From contig CAJTYJ010000009.1 in assembly GCA_910583895.1 (NCBI GenBank), forward strand, positions 23,364 to 87,363: 64,000 bases of DNA, written 5' to 3'. This DNA comes from an uncultured Lachnospiraceae bacterium (lineage in GTDB: Bacteria > Bacillota > Clostridia > Lachnospirales > Lachnospiraceae). Positions 53,201 through 60,304 of the stretch are shown piece after piece. Positions within the stretch are counted from its first letter, which is position 1; each line of letters begins with the position of its first letter. The translations under genes were made by a program, and so were the position numbers. The notes beneath the pieces are model-generated. The model was not told the origin of the DNA. It saw nothing but the letters and a program-made list of their open reading frames with translations, and did no database searches.

Positions 53201-53716
53201 TTCGTAGAGTTTGTGAAAACAGTCTATAGTGCAGAGACGCTGGACGAAAACCTGAAATTCATTGCCGATGCACTGGGCGGAAAAGGTCAGCCGAAAGATG
53301 TAATTTGTAATTACTTCTTGAGTGATTTTTATTCTGACCATTGCAAAATTTATCAGAAACGTCCGATTTACTGGCTGTTTGATAGCGGCAAGAAAAACGG
53401 TTTCAAGGCACTGATTTACATGCACCGCTATCAGCCGGACACCATTGCCCGTATCCGTACCGATTATGTGCATGAACAGCAGGCTCGTTATCGTACCGCT
53501 ATTGCCGATCTGGAACAGCGTATAGCCAATGCTTCCACCGGCGAGCGTGTGAAACTAAATAAAAAGCTGACTGCTTTGCAGGCTCAAGATACCGAGATCC
53601 GTACCTATGAGGAAAAGATTCATCACCTTGCCGACCAGATGATCTCCATCGACCTGGACGACGGCGTGAAGAAAAATTATGCAATTTTCCAGGATGTTTT
53701 GGCTAAAATAAAGTAA
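50219..53716 (+). CDS. pglX: BREX adenine-specific DNA methyltransferase PglX
   Basis: 1165-aa N6-adenine methyltransferase that marks host DNA at a BREX site; modification marks self. The AdoMet motif is VIDPCSGSGHILAYMFDVLM near residue 325 and the catalytic motif NPPY in VVVTNPPYMTVSN near residue 500. Length and both flanks fit type 1 PglX. The stretch from about residue 500 to 920, where target recognition is expected, is clearly richer in A+T than either end, suggesting exchange of the specificity region. The start lies 8 bp after the HNH gene. Confidence 0.95.
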   Translation: MDKNAIKKFAVWARTELIARVSLKGVEYGITEDNIVDAAADSINGKVLTDAEKKQRVACIAEINDKGYTQVMEEVAYTWFNRFCALRFMEVNGYLPSHVRVFTDEENNFKPQMMAEAIHLELDGLDMEKVYELKEAEKTEELYKYLLIVQCNALNKILPGMFQKISDYTELLLPDNLLREGSVIQQMIELIPEDDWKDAVQIIGWLYQYYNSEKKDDVFAALKKNVKITKENIPAATQLFTPDWIVRYMVENSLGRLWLAGHPDTKEQLLPTKEEQSAYAAGNRDPEDTKWHYYLEEAEQEPDVQAQLAEIRKEYAALTPEQLKVIDPCSGSGHILAYMFDVLMKIYESYGYTTREAVASIVENNLYGLDIDDRAAQLAYFTVMMKARQYDRRFFSCGIQPHVYAIVESNYVDQFAVDYFCNGDVKLTAAMDTIISELHDAKEYGSILTVTPQNWSALYERFAEITEDIHMSRETALKELLPLVQVAEALAQKYEVVVTNPPYMTVSNAGRRVNEYVKKKFPEAKADLFAVFIEKGLSMLNKKGFQAMITQQAFLFTPSFAKFRDKVVTDRLVNLIHIGFNSFPELNSKVALGAAFVMFAIPHQDYEARFLDLNSSYPPSGEKENAFFTEKNKGYVAKSSLFVNIPNHAITYSFSSAMLSAFAAPKIEKYIISDGQTKTGNNDLYMRNIWEVERKRVGKGEKWALIAKGGDSRKWYGNVLDLIDWSDEARKHYRADKVARIAPEYIWFRKGICWNHIATSKGFAARYLREDTLFETASPAILIDDKKQLAIIMAFLNTPITRSMMELLNPSVCKNVGDVTGLPLMFKEDEKDVIIHLSEENQKLAEDDWDSFEISWDFIKHPLVEIALRSSEEFVEQAFNIWAEICEKRFLCQKEAEEQLNKLFVSAYGMTNEMSYELEDKDVTVRKADLGRDIRSFISYAVGCMFGRYSLDVDGLAYAGGEWDNGKYISFAADKDNIIPICDDEYFEDDMVGLFVEFVKTVYSAETLDENLKFIADALGGKGQPKDVICNYFLSDFYSDHCKIYQKRPIYWLFDSGKKNGFKALIYMHRYQPDTIARIRTDYVHEQQARYRTAIADLEQRIANASTGERVKLNKKLTALQAQDTEIRTYEEKIHHLADQMISIDLDDGVKKNYAIFQDVLAKIK

Positions 53717-53764
53717 ATGAGGGCTTGCGTATGATATGATGACAGATGAGAACAATCATCTGGC

Positions 53765-53917
53765 ATGACAGCAAACCCAATTTTACTTCAGAAAAAATAT
53801 TGTCGTATCATCGAGTGCTTTGCAAAACAGCAGGCACTTTCACTGGATGCATGGAATAATAGCTTGTCAATAGATTTTGGATTCAGTGAGTCCAAAATTT
53901 ATAAACACAAAAAATAA
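53765..53917 (+). pseudogene. Truncated DUF3791-like gene
   Basis: A 50-codon frame starting MTANPILLQKKYCRIIECFA and continuing KQQALSLD matches the N-terminus of DUF3791 proteins, small proteins common in clostridial mobile elements. After that it turns into unrelated sequence ending KIYKHKK, so the family C-terminal half is missing. It is preceded by a 7-bp hairpin CAGATGA / TCATCTG (53743-53762). Most likely a remnant of a gene swap between pglX and the SIR2 gene. Confidence 0.5.
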
Positions 53918-53947
53918 TGTGAATATCTAAACACAGGGAGGTGCTGT

Positions 53948-55516
53948 ATGACACTACAAGAAGTGGTTGCAAGATTTAATACAACTCCATTTTTGTTTGC
54001 AGGATCTGGTATTACTCGAAGATATTACGGATTACCAGACTGGGTTGGTTTATTGACGTACTTTGCCGGGAAGGTAAAAAAAGATCCGTTTGCTTATAGA
54101 TTCTATGAAAATAAAGCCAGTGAGGCAGAACATACAGCAGAAAAACTTCCATTGGTTGCAAGCTATGTTGAAAAAGATTTTAATGGCGCCTGGTTTAATA
54201 ATGAAGAAGGAATACGTTCTGATTCAGAAAAAGTACACAATGCAGTTTCCGCAGGTGTTTCTCCTTTTAAAGCAGAAATAAGTGAATATATTACTTCGCT
54301 TTCTACGGTTGATCCTGTTTATGCGAAGGAAGTTGAAAAACTCAGAAACATTGCAAAAGATAATTTATCTGGTGTTATTACAACAAATTATGATTGCTTT
54401 TTCGAGAATATTTTTGAAGGTTATAAAACTTTTGTGGGACAGGATGAACTGGTGTTTTCACAGTTGCAGGGAATTGCAGAAATTTATAAAATTCATGGTT
54501 CTGTACAAAATCCAGAATCTATTGTCATTAACAAAGCGGACTATCAGAAGTTTCATGACAAAGGCAAATATCTTGCGGCCAAGCTGATGACGATTTTCAT
54601 GGAATATCCGATTATTTTTATGGGGTATTCTATTTCAGATTCAGATATTCAGGCAATTCTTAGCGACGTTGTGGAATGCCTGCCATTGGATAAAATAGAA
54701 ATGTTACAAAAACGCTTTGTGTTTGTTGAGTATAAGCCGAATTTTATTGGAAGTGATATAGCTACTCATTCGATGGTTATACATGGTAAAGTACTGGAAA
54801 TGACTAAAATCAAACTCTCGGATTTTAGCTTGTTATATGATGTTTTGTCTGTGAAAAAAGCGGCTTTGCCAGTTAAATTATTGCGCAGGTTTAAAGATGA
54901 GCTTTATACTTTTGCGTTGACTCAACAACCAGGACCAACGATGCAGGTTGCTTCGCTGGAAGATGGTCGTATTGACGAAAATATGCTTGCATTGTCGATT
55001 GGTTTGGCAACGACAGGTGTATATGGTTTGGCAAGAGCAGTAAATTCTGAACAATGGTATAGAAACATTATTTTACATGATTCGTTATATTCATGCGAAC
55101 AATTATTGGAGTTTGTTTATCCAGAACTTGCAAAACAGAATTCCTGGAAACTGCCTGTATGGTATTACATTTCGAAAGCGAATATCAAAAGCGAATTAGC
55201 GGAAGAAAAAGCGCCAAATTTATATAGTGATATTGTTACAGAGTCAATGATTAAAAATACCCGATCTGCAATTGGAAATAGAACTACTTGGCAGATTTGG
55301 ACAGATGAAAATAACAATTTGTTGAAAGCTATTCGCTTATTAAGTTGCATCCCAGAAGAAAAAGTAGATATTGTACAATATCAAAACATTTTGGAAACTA
55401 TATTTAGAGAAAATATTAATATTTTGAGCTCACTGGATAGTCCTAATCGTAGCAATCTTAATAGAATGATAAGAATATATGATTTCTTAAAATATGGGCA
55501 AAAAAAGACCCCGTGA
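53948..55516 (+). CDS. SIR2-domain protein, probable NAD+-hydrolysing defence effector
   Basis: 522 aa. The N-terminal ~270 residues are a SIR2-like NAD-binding domain: FLFAGSGITRRYYGLPDWVG (residues 16-35), SGVITTNYDCFFE near 145, EIYKIHGSVQNP near 182, and PIIFMGYSISDSDIQAIL near 220. The C-terminal ~250 residues match nothing I know and may be the sensor part. Defence proteins of this type deplete NAD+ in infected cells (Thoeris ThsA, DSR, SIR2-HerA), and that role is inferred. AAACACAGGGAGGTGCTGT precedes the ATG. The gene is AT-rich compared with brxC and pglZ. Confidence 0.85.
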   Translation: MTLQEVVARFNTTPFLFAGSGITRRYYGLPDWVGLLTYFAGKVKKDPFAYRFYENKASEAEHTAEKLPLVASYVEKDFNGAWFNNEEGIRSDSEKVHNAVSAGVSPFKAEISEYITSLSTVDPVYAKEVEKLRNIAKDNLSGVITTNYDCFFENIFEGYKTFVGQDELVFSQLQGIAEIYKIHGSVQNPESIVINKADYQKFHDKGKYLAAKLMTIFMEYPIIFMGYSISDSDIQAILSDVVECLPLDKIEMLQKRFVFVEYKPNFIGSDIATHSMVIHGKVLEMTKIKLSDFSLLYDVLSVKKAALPVKLLRRFKDELYTFALTQQPGPTMQVASLEDGRIDENMLALSIGLATTGVYGLARAVNSEQWYRNIILHDSLYSCEQLLEFVYPELAKQNSWKLPVWYYISKANIKSELAEEKAPNLYSDIVTESMIKNTRSAIGNRTTWQIWTDENNNLLKAIRLLSCIPEEKVDIVQYQNILETIFRENINILSSLDSPNRSNLNRMIRIYDFLKYGQKKTP

Positions 55517-55520
55517 TTCA

Positions 55521-55608
55521 AGCATCTGCAAGCAGACACCATCACGGAGGCTCGGACAGTTGGAATACAGGCAACATAGCATCTGTAAACAGACACCATC
55601 ACGGATGC
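55521..55608 (+). repeat. Two 31-bp direct repeats between the SIR2 and AlbA_2 genes
   Basis: Copy 1 (55521-55551) and copy 2 (55578-55608) agree at all but three or so positions and are separated by 26 bp. Both contain a near-palindrome: TCTGCAAGCAGA in copy 1 and TCTGTAAACAGA in copy 2, where two changes keep the symmetry. Both end in CACCATCACGGA. Copy 1 also has a mirrored CCGTGAT just before it at 55511-55517. With only two copies and no cas genes, I do not call it CRISPR. Confidence 0.65.
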
Positions 55609-55688
55609 ACTATAAACCTATGTTTATTATATAAGGGAAAATATTTTTTGTCAACGACCAGATTTTGGATAAAGAAGGGAGGAGGATC

Positions 55689-57215
55689 ATGACCATAGAA
55701 GAAATTCTTGCAGGGGAATCGAAGAATGTAGAGTTCAAAGAGAACCTGCCGGAAAAAAGTATCAAATATATGAAATCTGTAGTTGCCTTTGCCAATGGAA
55801 CCGGAGGTAAAATCATTTTCGGAATTGCCGATAAGACCAGAGAAGTAATTGGCTTTGACAAGGAAGATGTATTCAAGAAAATGGATGCAATTGCCAATGC
55901 CGTATCAGATAGCTGTGAACCGGCAATTATTCCAGATATTACCTTACGGACAGTTGACGGTAAGACTGTTATTGTAGCGGAAATTTCCGAGGGCAGACAG
56001 CGACCGTATTATATCAAGGCTCTTGGCAGAGAAGGCGGGGTATATGTCCGTGTTGCCGGAACTACCCGTCTTGCTGACGAATACATGATCAAAGAGCTGA
56101 TGTTCGAAGGAAGCAACCGCTATTTCGATCAAGCTTTGTGTACTGGATTAACGATTACGGATGAAGATATTGATGCTCTTTGCAAAGCCATGAAGGAACA
56201 GGCAGTGAAAAACGCTCATAATGAGGAACAGAAAGCATCTATCAAAGATGTTGGCAGACAGCAGTTGCGTTCTTGGGGGGTTTTGATTGAGCGTGACGGA
56301 AAAGATTATCCGTCCAATGCCTTTGCCATTTTGACTGGCAAAGGAGGACTTCATGTCACAACACAATGTGGTGTGTTCAAAGGTACAACAAAAGCGGTAT
56401 TTGTTGACCGTAGAGAATATCCCGGCCCGCTTTGGGAGCAAATAGAGGAAGCATTTCAGTTTGTCTTGCGAAACATTCACTTGGGAGCTGCGTTTGTGGG
56501 AATTTACCGGCAGGATATTTATGAAATTCCACCGGATGCTATTCGTGAGTTGATTATCAATGCCATGATACATCGCAGTTATCTGGATCATGGAACGATA
56601 CAGGTTGCGGTATATGACAACCGACTGGAAATCACTTCCCCTGGAAAGTTGCCAATGGGACAGACGATGGAGCGTATGAAAGAAGGGTATTCTAAAATCA
56701 GGAATGAAGCTCTTGCCCATGCGTTTTCTTATATGAATTTAATCGAACATTGGGGAAGCGGTATTCCGAGAATTATTGGCAAAGTAAAGAAAGCCGGATT
56801 ACGGGAACCGGAGTTTATTGGCGGAGAGGTTGATTTGCGTATCAACATTTATCGAGGCCAGAGCAATGATACAGTTGACCTTAATGACCTCAATCGTGAT
56901 CTCAATGATCCCAATAGTGCTGATAAAGTGCCGGATAATACTTCGAAAGTGCCGGATAGTGCCGATGAAGTGCCGGATAATACTTCAAAAGTGCCGGATA
57001 ATGCTGTCAATATGCCGGATAGTGAACAGGAACAACGTATTTATAAATATGTACTGGAAAATGGTTCTATAACAACAAATAAAGTGATGGAACTTCTTAA
57101 TGTGAAACAGCGTAGAGCACGGGTTATTTTGCAGTCAATGATTGAAAAAGATTGGCTGAGAAAAGCAGGTGCAGCGAGATGTACCATTTATTTGAAAAAT
57201 ACAGAGGGGAGGTAA
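55689..57215 (+). CDS. AlbA_2 (Schlafen-like) domain ATP-binding protein with C-terminal winged helix
   Basis: 508 aa. The N-terminal AlbA_2 domain reads ESKNVEFKENLPEKSIKYMK, then VVAFANGTGGKIIFGIAD (residues 10-45). A RecG-C-like ATP-binding middle follows (IRELIINAMIHRSYLDHGTI; MNLIEHWGSGIPRI). An acidic tandem-repeat linker with V-P-D units (about residues 413-445) leads to a winged helix (VLENGSITTNKVMELLNVKQ). The start at 55689 follows GGGAGGAGGATC. pglZ begins six bases after its stop, so it is translated with BREX. Its role, regulator or defence component, is unknown. Confidence 0.85.
   Translation: MTIEEILAGESKNVEFKENLPEKSIKYMKSVVAFANGTGGKIIFGIADKTREVIGFDKEDVFKKMDAIANAVSDSCEPAIIPDITLRTVDGKTVIVAEISEGRQRPYYIKALGREGGVYVRVAGTTRLADEYMIKELMFEGSNRYFDQALCTGLTITDEDIDALCKAMKEQAVKNAHNEEQKASIKDVGRQQLRSWGVLIERDGKDYPSNAFAILTGKGGLHVTTQCGVFKGTTKAVFVDRREYPGPLWEQIEEAFQFVLRNIHLGAAFVGIYRQDIYEIPPDAIRELIINAMIHRSYLDHGTIQVAVYDNRLEITSPGKLPMGQTMERMKEGYSKIRNEALAHAFSYMNLIEHWGSGIPRIIGKVKKAGLREPEFIGGEVDLRINIYRGQSNDTVDLNDLNRDLNDPNSADKVPDNTSKVPDSADEVPDNTSKVPDNAVNMPDSEQEQRIYKYVLENGSITTNKVMELLNVKQRRARVILQSMIEKDWLRKAGAARCTIYLKNTEGR
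56925..57023 (+). repeat. 21-bp tandem repeat inside the AlbA_2 gene
   Basis: About 4.7 units of 21 bp, each beginning AAAGTGCCGGAT or a close variant, encode a seven-residue repeat of the form x-V-P-D-N/S-x-x. The repeat forms a flexible acidic linker before the winged helix and is likely to vary in copy number. Confidence 0.85.
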
Positions 57216-57221
57216 CGCAGC

Positions 57222-59948
57222 ATGGATACCGACAAAGTAATACAAGACTTAAACCGCAGGTTTGCTGCCCCTTTGCCGGAATTTTATCAGCGTCGTATCA
57301 TTTTCTGGTACGATGAAGATAGGGAATTTGAAGATAAACTGGACGAGGTAGTTCTGGAAAATGCAAAGGTGGTTGCACTGACTGGAAACAACGTATTTTC
57401 TGTGAAGAAGCTGCTTTCAGTAGACGATCTGACCACAAACTATCTGGTTTACAGTCCTTATGTCTACAACCGCCCGGATGATAACTGGCTTTTAGATATA
57501 GAGCTTTACAGCGAGGCGTTCCGGGCAGATTTGATTTCCATCTGGATGGATGAGATGGGACTTGCATCGAATCCGGCCATGAGAAAGCAGGTCAAGAATT
57601 ACCGTGCTTATTTCAATGCGAAAGACCGCCGGTTGAAAGTCAGCACACAGAATAAAGTTCCGGCAACCCCGGCACAACTGCATATGGCTGTTATGGCGGC
57701 AATCTGTGGACTGAAAGACGCACAGCCGAATAGGATTCTTCGCAGTGTGTTCCGTGCCGGACTGGATTTGAATCATAATGAAGTCTATCAGGACTTTGTA
57801 AAATATCATGCAGACGGTGCGTTCTGGGCGATGGTTCGCCAGGGATGTGGATTTGTGGAGGAAGAACCGGACCTTGGTCGACTGGCAATTCATCTGCTCT
57901 TGACCGCAGCTACCCGTACCATGCGGCAGGAATATCTTGCCGGACTGGATGAATTTATTTCCATGCCGCACCAGGCATATTGCTATGATTTTATTTCGGA
58001 ATGGCTTCACAGCGACAAGGTGAATTCCGGCGAAGTCGGAAGACAAGGGGAGCCCGTTAGGGCGGGAAGGAGCCCTGGGGCAGAGGGCGGCCTGGGCCGG
58101 GACATTCAGCAGTTCTATGATGTGGCACGGTATGTTGAGGATGGAGCTCGTCTGTATCCGCGTTTTGAGAAACTGTCGGTGGATGATCTGGCAGGAACAG
58201 AGTGCTTCCCGTGCCTCCATGAAGTGATTCTGGCAAAGCTGATGACAGAGATCAGCGACCATATCATTGATGTGGATACGATTACTTCTACTGTTGAAAA
58301 GCGGAGAACCTGTGCATGGTATGAGCCGTTTGAGAATTTCTATGACGGCATTTTGCAGGTGGCGAATATGCAGAGCTTCTTTAAAGAACATTCTGCCGGA
58401 TTCCATACCGCAGAAGCAAAGGGTATCTGGAAAGAATATACGGAAAGCTACTATCAGATGGATACCTATTATCGTTTGTTCCATCTGAGTTTTCAAAAGA
58501 GTTTGGAGACTTCCAATATTCTGCTGGATGATCTGTTCAAGCACGTTGCCGATCAGGTGGAGGGGCTCTATACGCATTGGTTCCTGGGAGAGCTGGGTAA
58601 CAACTGGTCGGATGTATGTGCGGATGAACTGGCAGCCTACGGTAAGATTCTGGAAGTACCGCAGCAGGAAGAATTTTATCGCTCCCGCATTAAGACTTTA
58701 GATACCAAGGTGTTCGTGATTATTTCGGATGCCATGCGCTATGAAGTGGCGGCTACGATGGCGGAGCAGCTTCAGAGGGAAACACAGAGCAAGGTTTCTG
58801 TCAGCAGTATGCAGAGCATTTTTCCTTCTATCACAAAGTTTGGTATGGCGGCGTTACTGCCGCATAAAGAACTGACCGTAGAGGTTCGGAATGATATTTT
58901 GACGGTTCTGGCAGATGGACAGTCTACGGTAAGCGCCTATCGGGATAAAGTTCTGAAATCAGAAGATCCGGCGAGTGTGGCATTGAAATACAATGACATC
59001 ATTGCCATGAAGCGGGCGGAACGAAGTGCTTTGGTGAAGGGAATGGATGTGGTTTATATTTATCATGATACCATTGATGAAGCCAGTCACACTTCTGATA
59101 CAGCTGTTTTTACGGCCTGTGATAAGACAATTTCAGAATTGAAGAACCTTGTACGTATGATTGTAAATGAATTTGGCGGTACGAATATTCTGATTACGGC
59201 TGACCATGGATTTCTTTATACATACAGCCCGTTGACTGAGGATGACAAAGTAGGAAAAAATGAGTTTTATGATGTGGACAGGGAAAACGTCAATGATCTG
59301 AAAAAAGAAAGTGCGAAACACTGTGTGGAATATGGCAGACGATATGCAATCATGCAAAAAGGCGTACAGCCAAATTACTTATTGCCTGTGAAGTTCCTGG
59401 ACGGGAAGTCTGACTTTGATGGATTTGCACCGAGAGAAAGCATCCGGATCAAGATGAATGGCGGCGGCATGAACTTTGTGCATGGTGGTATCAGCTTGCA
59501 GGAAATGGTTGTTCCGGTGATCGAGTACCACTATCTCCGCAATGATTCTATGGAATACAAGCGTAATAAGCAGAAATATGATACCAAGCCGGTAACAGTC
59601 AATCTGCTGTCCGCAAACCGTAAAATCAGCAATATGATTTTCTCTCTGAACTTCTACCAGAAGGATGCAGTCAGCGAAAACCGTGAAGCAGCTACCTACC
59701 AGGTTTACTTTACGGATGAAAATGGAAAGCAGATCAGCGATGTTCAGAAGCTGATTGCAGATAAGACAAACGAGAATGGTGCAGAGAGAACCTTCCGCTG
59801 CCAGTTTAATCTGAAATCTTTAAAATACAGCAATACAGCTACTTACTATCTGGTCATTGCAGATGAACAGGGATTGCAGATGCCGCAGCGTGAGCCGTTT
59901 CAGATTGACATCGCTTTTGTGGGGGATGAGTTTGATTTCTTTAGTTAG
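57222..59948 (+). CDS. pglZ: BREX alkaline-phosphatase-superfamily protein PglZ (type 1)
   Basis: 908-aa PglZ, the hallmark gene of BREX, required in studied systems for defence and for methylation by PglX. It begins DLNRRFAAPLPEFYQRRIIF; the PglZ core shows VFVIISDAMRYEVAATMAEQ near residue 500, VYIYHDTIDEASHTSDT near 610 and NILITADHGFLYTYSPL near 655, metal-site motifs of the alkaline phosphatase superfamily. A Gly/Arg-rich segment at about residues 269-294 is encoded by an unusually GC-rich insert. In other type 1 loci brxL follows; here nothing recognisable does. The start is 6 bp after the AlbA_2 gene. Confidence 0.95.
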   Translation: MDTDKVIQDLNRRFAAPLPEFYQRRIIFWYDEDREFEDKLDEVVLENAKVVALTGNNVFSVKKLLSVDDLTTNYLVYSPYVYNRPDDNWLLDIELYSEAFRADLISIWMDEMGLASNPAMRKQVKNYRAYFNAKDRRLKVSTQNKVPATPAQLHMAVMAAICGLKDAQPNRILRSVFRAGLDLNHNEVYQDFVKYHADGAFWAMVRQGCGFVEEEPDLGRLAIHLLLTAATRTMRQEYLAGLDEFISMPHQAYCYDFISEWLHSDKVNSGEVGRQGEPVRAGRSPGAEGGLGRDIQQFYDVARYVEDGARLYPRFEKLSVDDLAGTECFPCLHEVILAKLMTEISDHIIDVDTITSTVEKRRTCAWYEPFENFYDGILQVANMQSFFKEHSAGFHTAEAKGIWKEYTESYYQMDTYYRLFHLSFQKSLETSNILLDDLFKHVADQVEGLYTHWFLGELGNNWSDVCADELAAYGKILEVPQQEEFYRSRIKTLDTKVFVIISDAMRYEVAATMAEQLQRETQSKVSVSSMQSIFPSITKFGMAALLPHKELTVEVRNDILTVLADGQSTVSAYRDKVLKSEDPASVALKYNDIIAMKRAERSALVKGMDVVYIYHDTIDEASHTSDTAVFTACDKTISELKNLVRMIVNEFGGTNILITADHGFLYTYSPLTEDDKVGKNEFYDVDRENVNDLKKESAKHCVEYGRRYAIMQKGVQPNYLLPVKFLDGKSDFDGFAPRESIRIKMNGGGMNFVHGGISLQEMVVPVIEYHYLRNDSMEYKRNKQKYDTKPVTVNLLSANRKISNMIFSLNFYQKDAVSENREAATYQVYFTDENGKQISDVQKLIADKTNENGAERTFRCQFNLKSLKYSNTATYYLVIADEQGLQMPQREPFQIDIAFVGDEFDFFS
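58027..58101 (+). repeat. GC-rich in-frame insert within pglZ
   Basis: About 75 bp of roughly three-quarters G+C inside a gene of roughly 45-50 %. It holds GGAGCCC twice (58049-58055, 58069-58075) and small GCCC/GGGC dyads, and keeps the reading frame, coding for a Gly/Arg/Pro-rich loop. It looks like a short interspersed palindromic element rather than normal PglZ sequence; limits are approximate. Confidence 0.55.
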
Positions 59949-60175
59949 TACCGCAGGGGGATGGAAAGATGGAGCAATTTACACAGTACAAAAGCAAGTA
60001 AAAAGCCCCTGTGAAGTGTTTAAAATCGATTCTTTCTCATGTTTGGATACGCTGTCATGTTCACTTTTGATAGAATATTAGATTTCCAGCAAAATCTGAA
60101 ATATTGGCAGAGATGAAATATCCAAAGTTAAGAAAGAATCGTAAAATCATGGCTTCACAGATTCTTCACAAAAAA
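59949..60175 (+). other. Gene-free stretch where brxL would be expected
   Basis: No gene of useful length is seen. A start with a good ribosome site (CAGGGGGATGGAAAG, ATG at 59970) opens a ten-codon frame, MEQFTQYKSK, then stops. An inverted repeat AAGAATC / GATTCTT lies at 60134-60140 / 60160-60167. It may be the scar of a lost brxL or other terminal gene, but no homology to BrxL is visible. It ends at the clpB control region. Confidence 0.5.
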
Positions 60176-60202
60176 TTAGCACTCAACCCTTGACACTGCT
60201 AA
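60176..60202. promoter_or_regulatory. CIRCE-like operator of clpB
   Basis: TTAGCACTC (60176-60184), 9-bp spacer and CACTGCTAA (60194-60202). The left arm is the perfect CIRCE half-site; the right arm differs from GAGTGCTAA at two of nine positions. It overlaps the -35 box, the expected place for HrcA repression. Confidence 0.75.
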
Positions 60203-60218
60203 CAAGTAATGTTATAGT
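60190..60218 (+). promoter_or_regulatory. clpB promoter
   Basis: Consensus -35 TTGACA (60190-60195), 17-bp spacer and -10 TATAGT (60213-60218). Confidence 0.85.
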
Positions 60219-60304
60219 CACTATAGAACAAATAAGATTTCGGATCAAGGAATGAACAGGAAACCGAACAGTTCTATATGCAGCAGTTGAGAGGAGGATG
60301 GCAT

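Noticed and set aside
55521..55608. CRISPR array
   Set aside because: Only two repeat copies, one spacer, and no cas genes in the window.
42825..60175. Prophage or integrative element with att sites
   Set aside because: No integrase, structural or conjugation genes, and no tRNA or matching direct repeats were seen at the two edges; only a transposon-like remnant.
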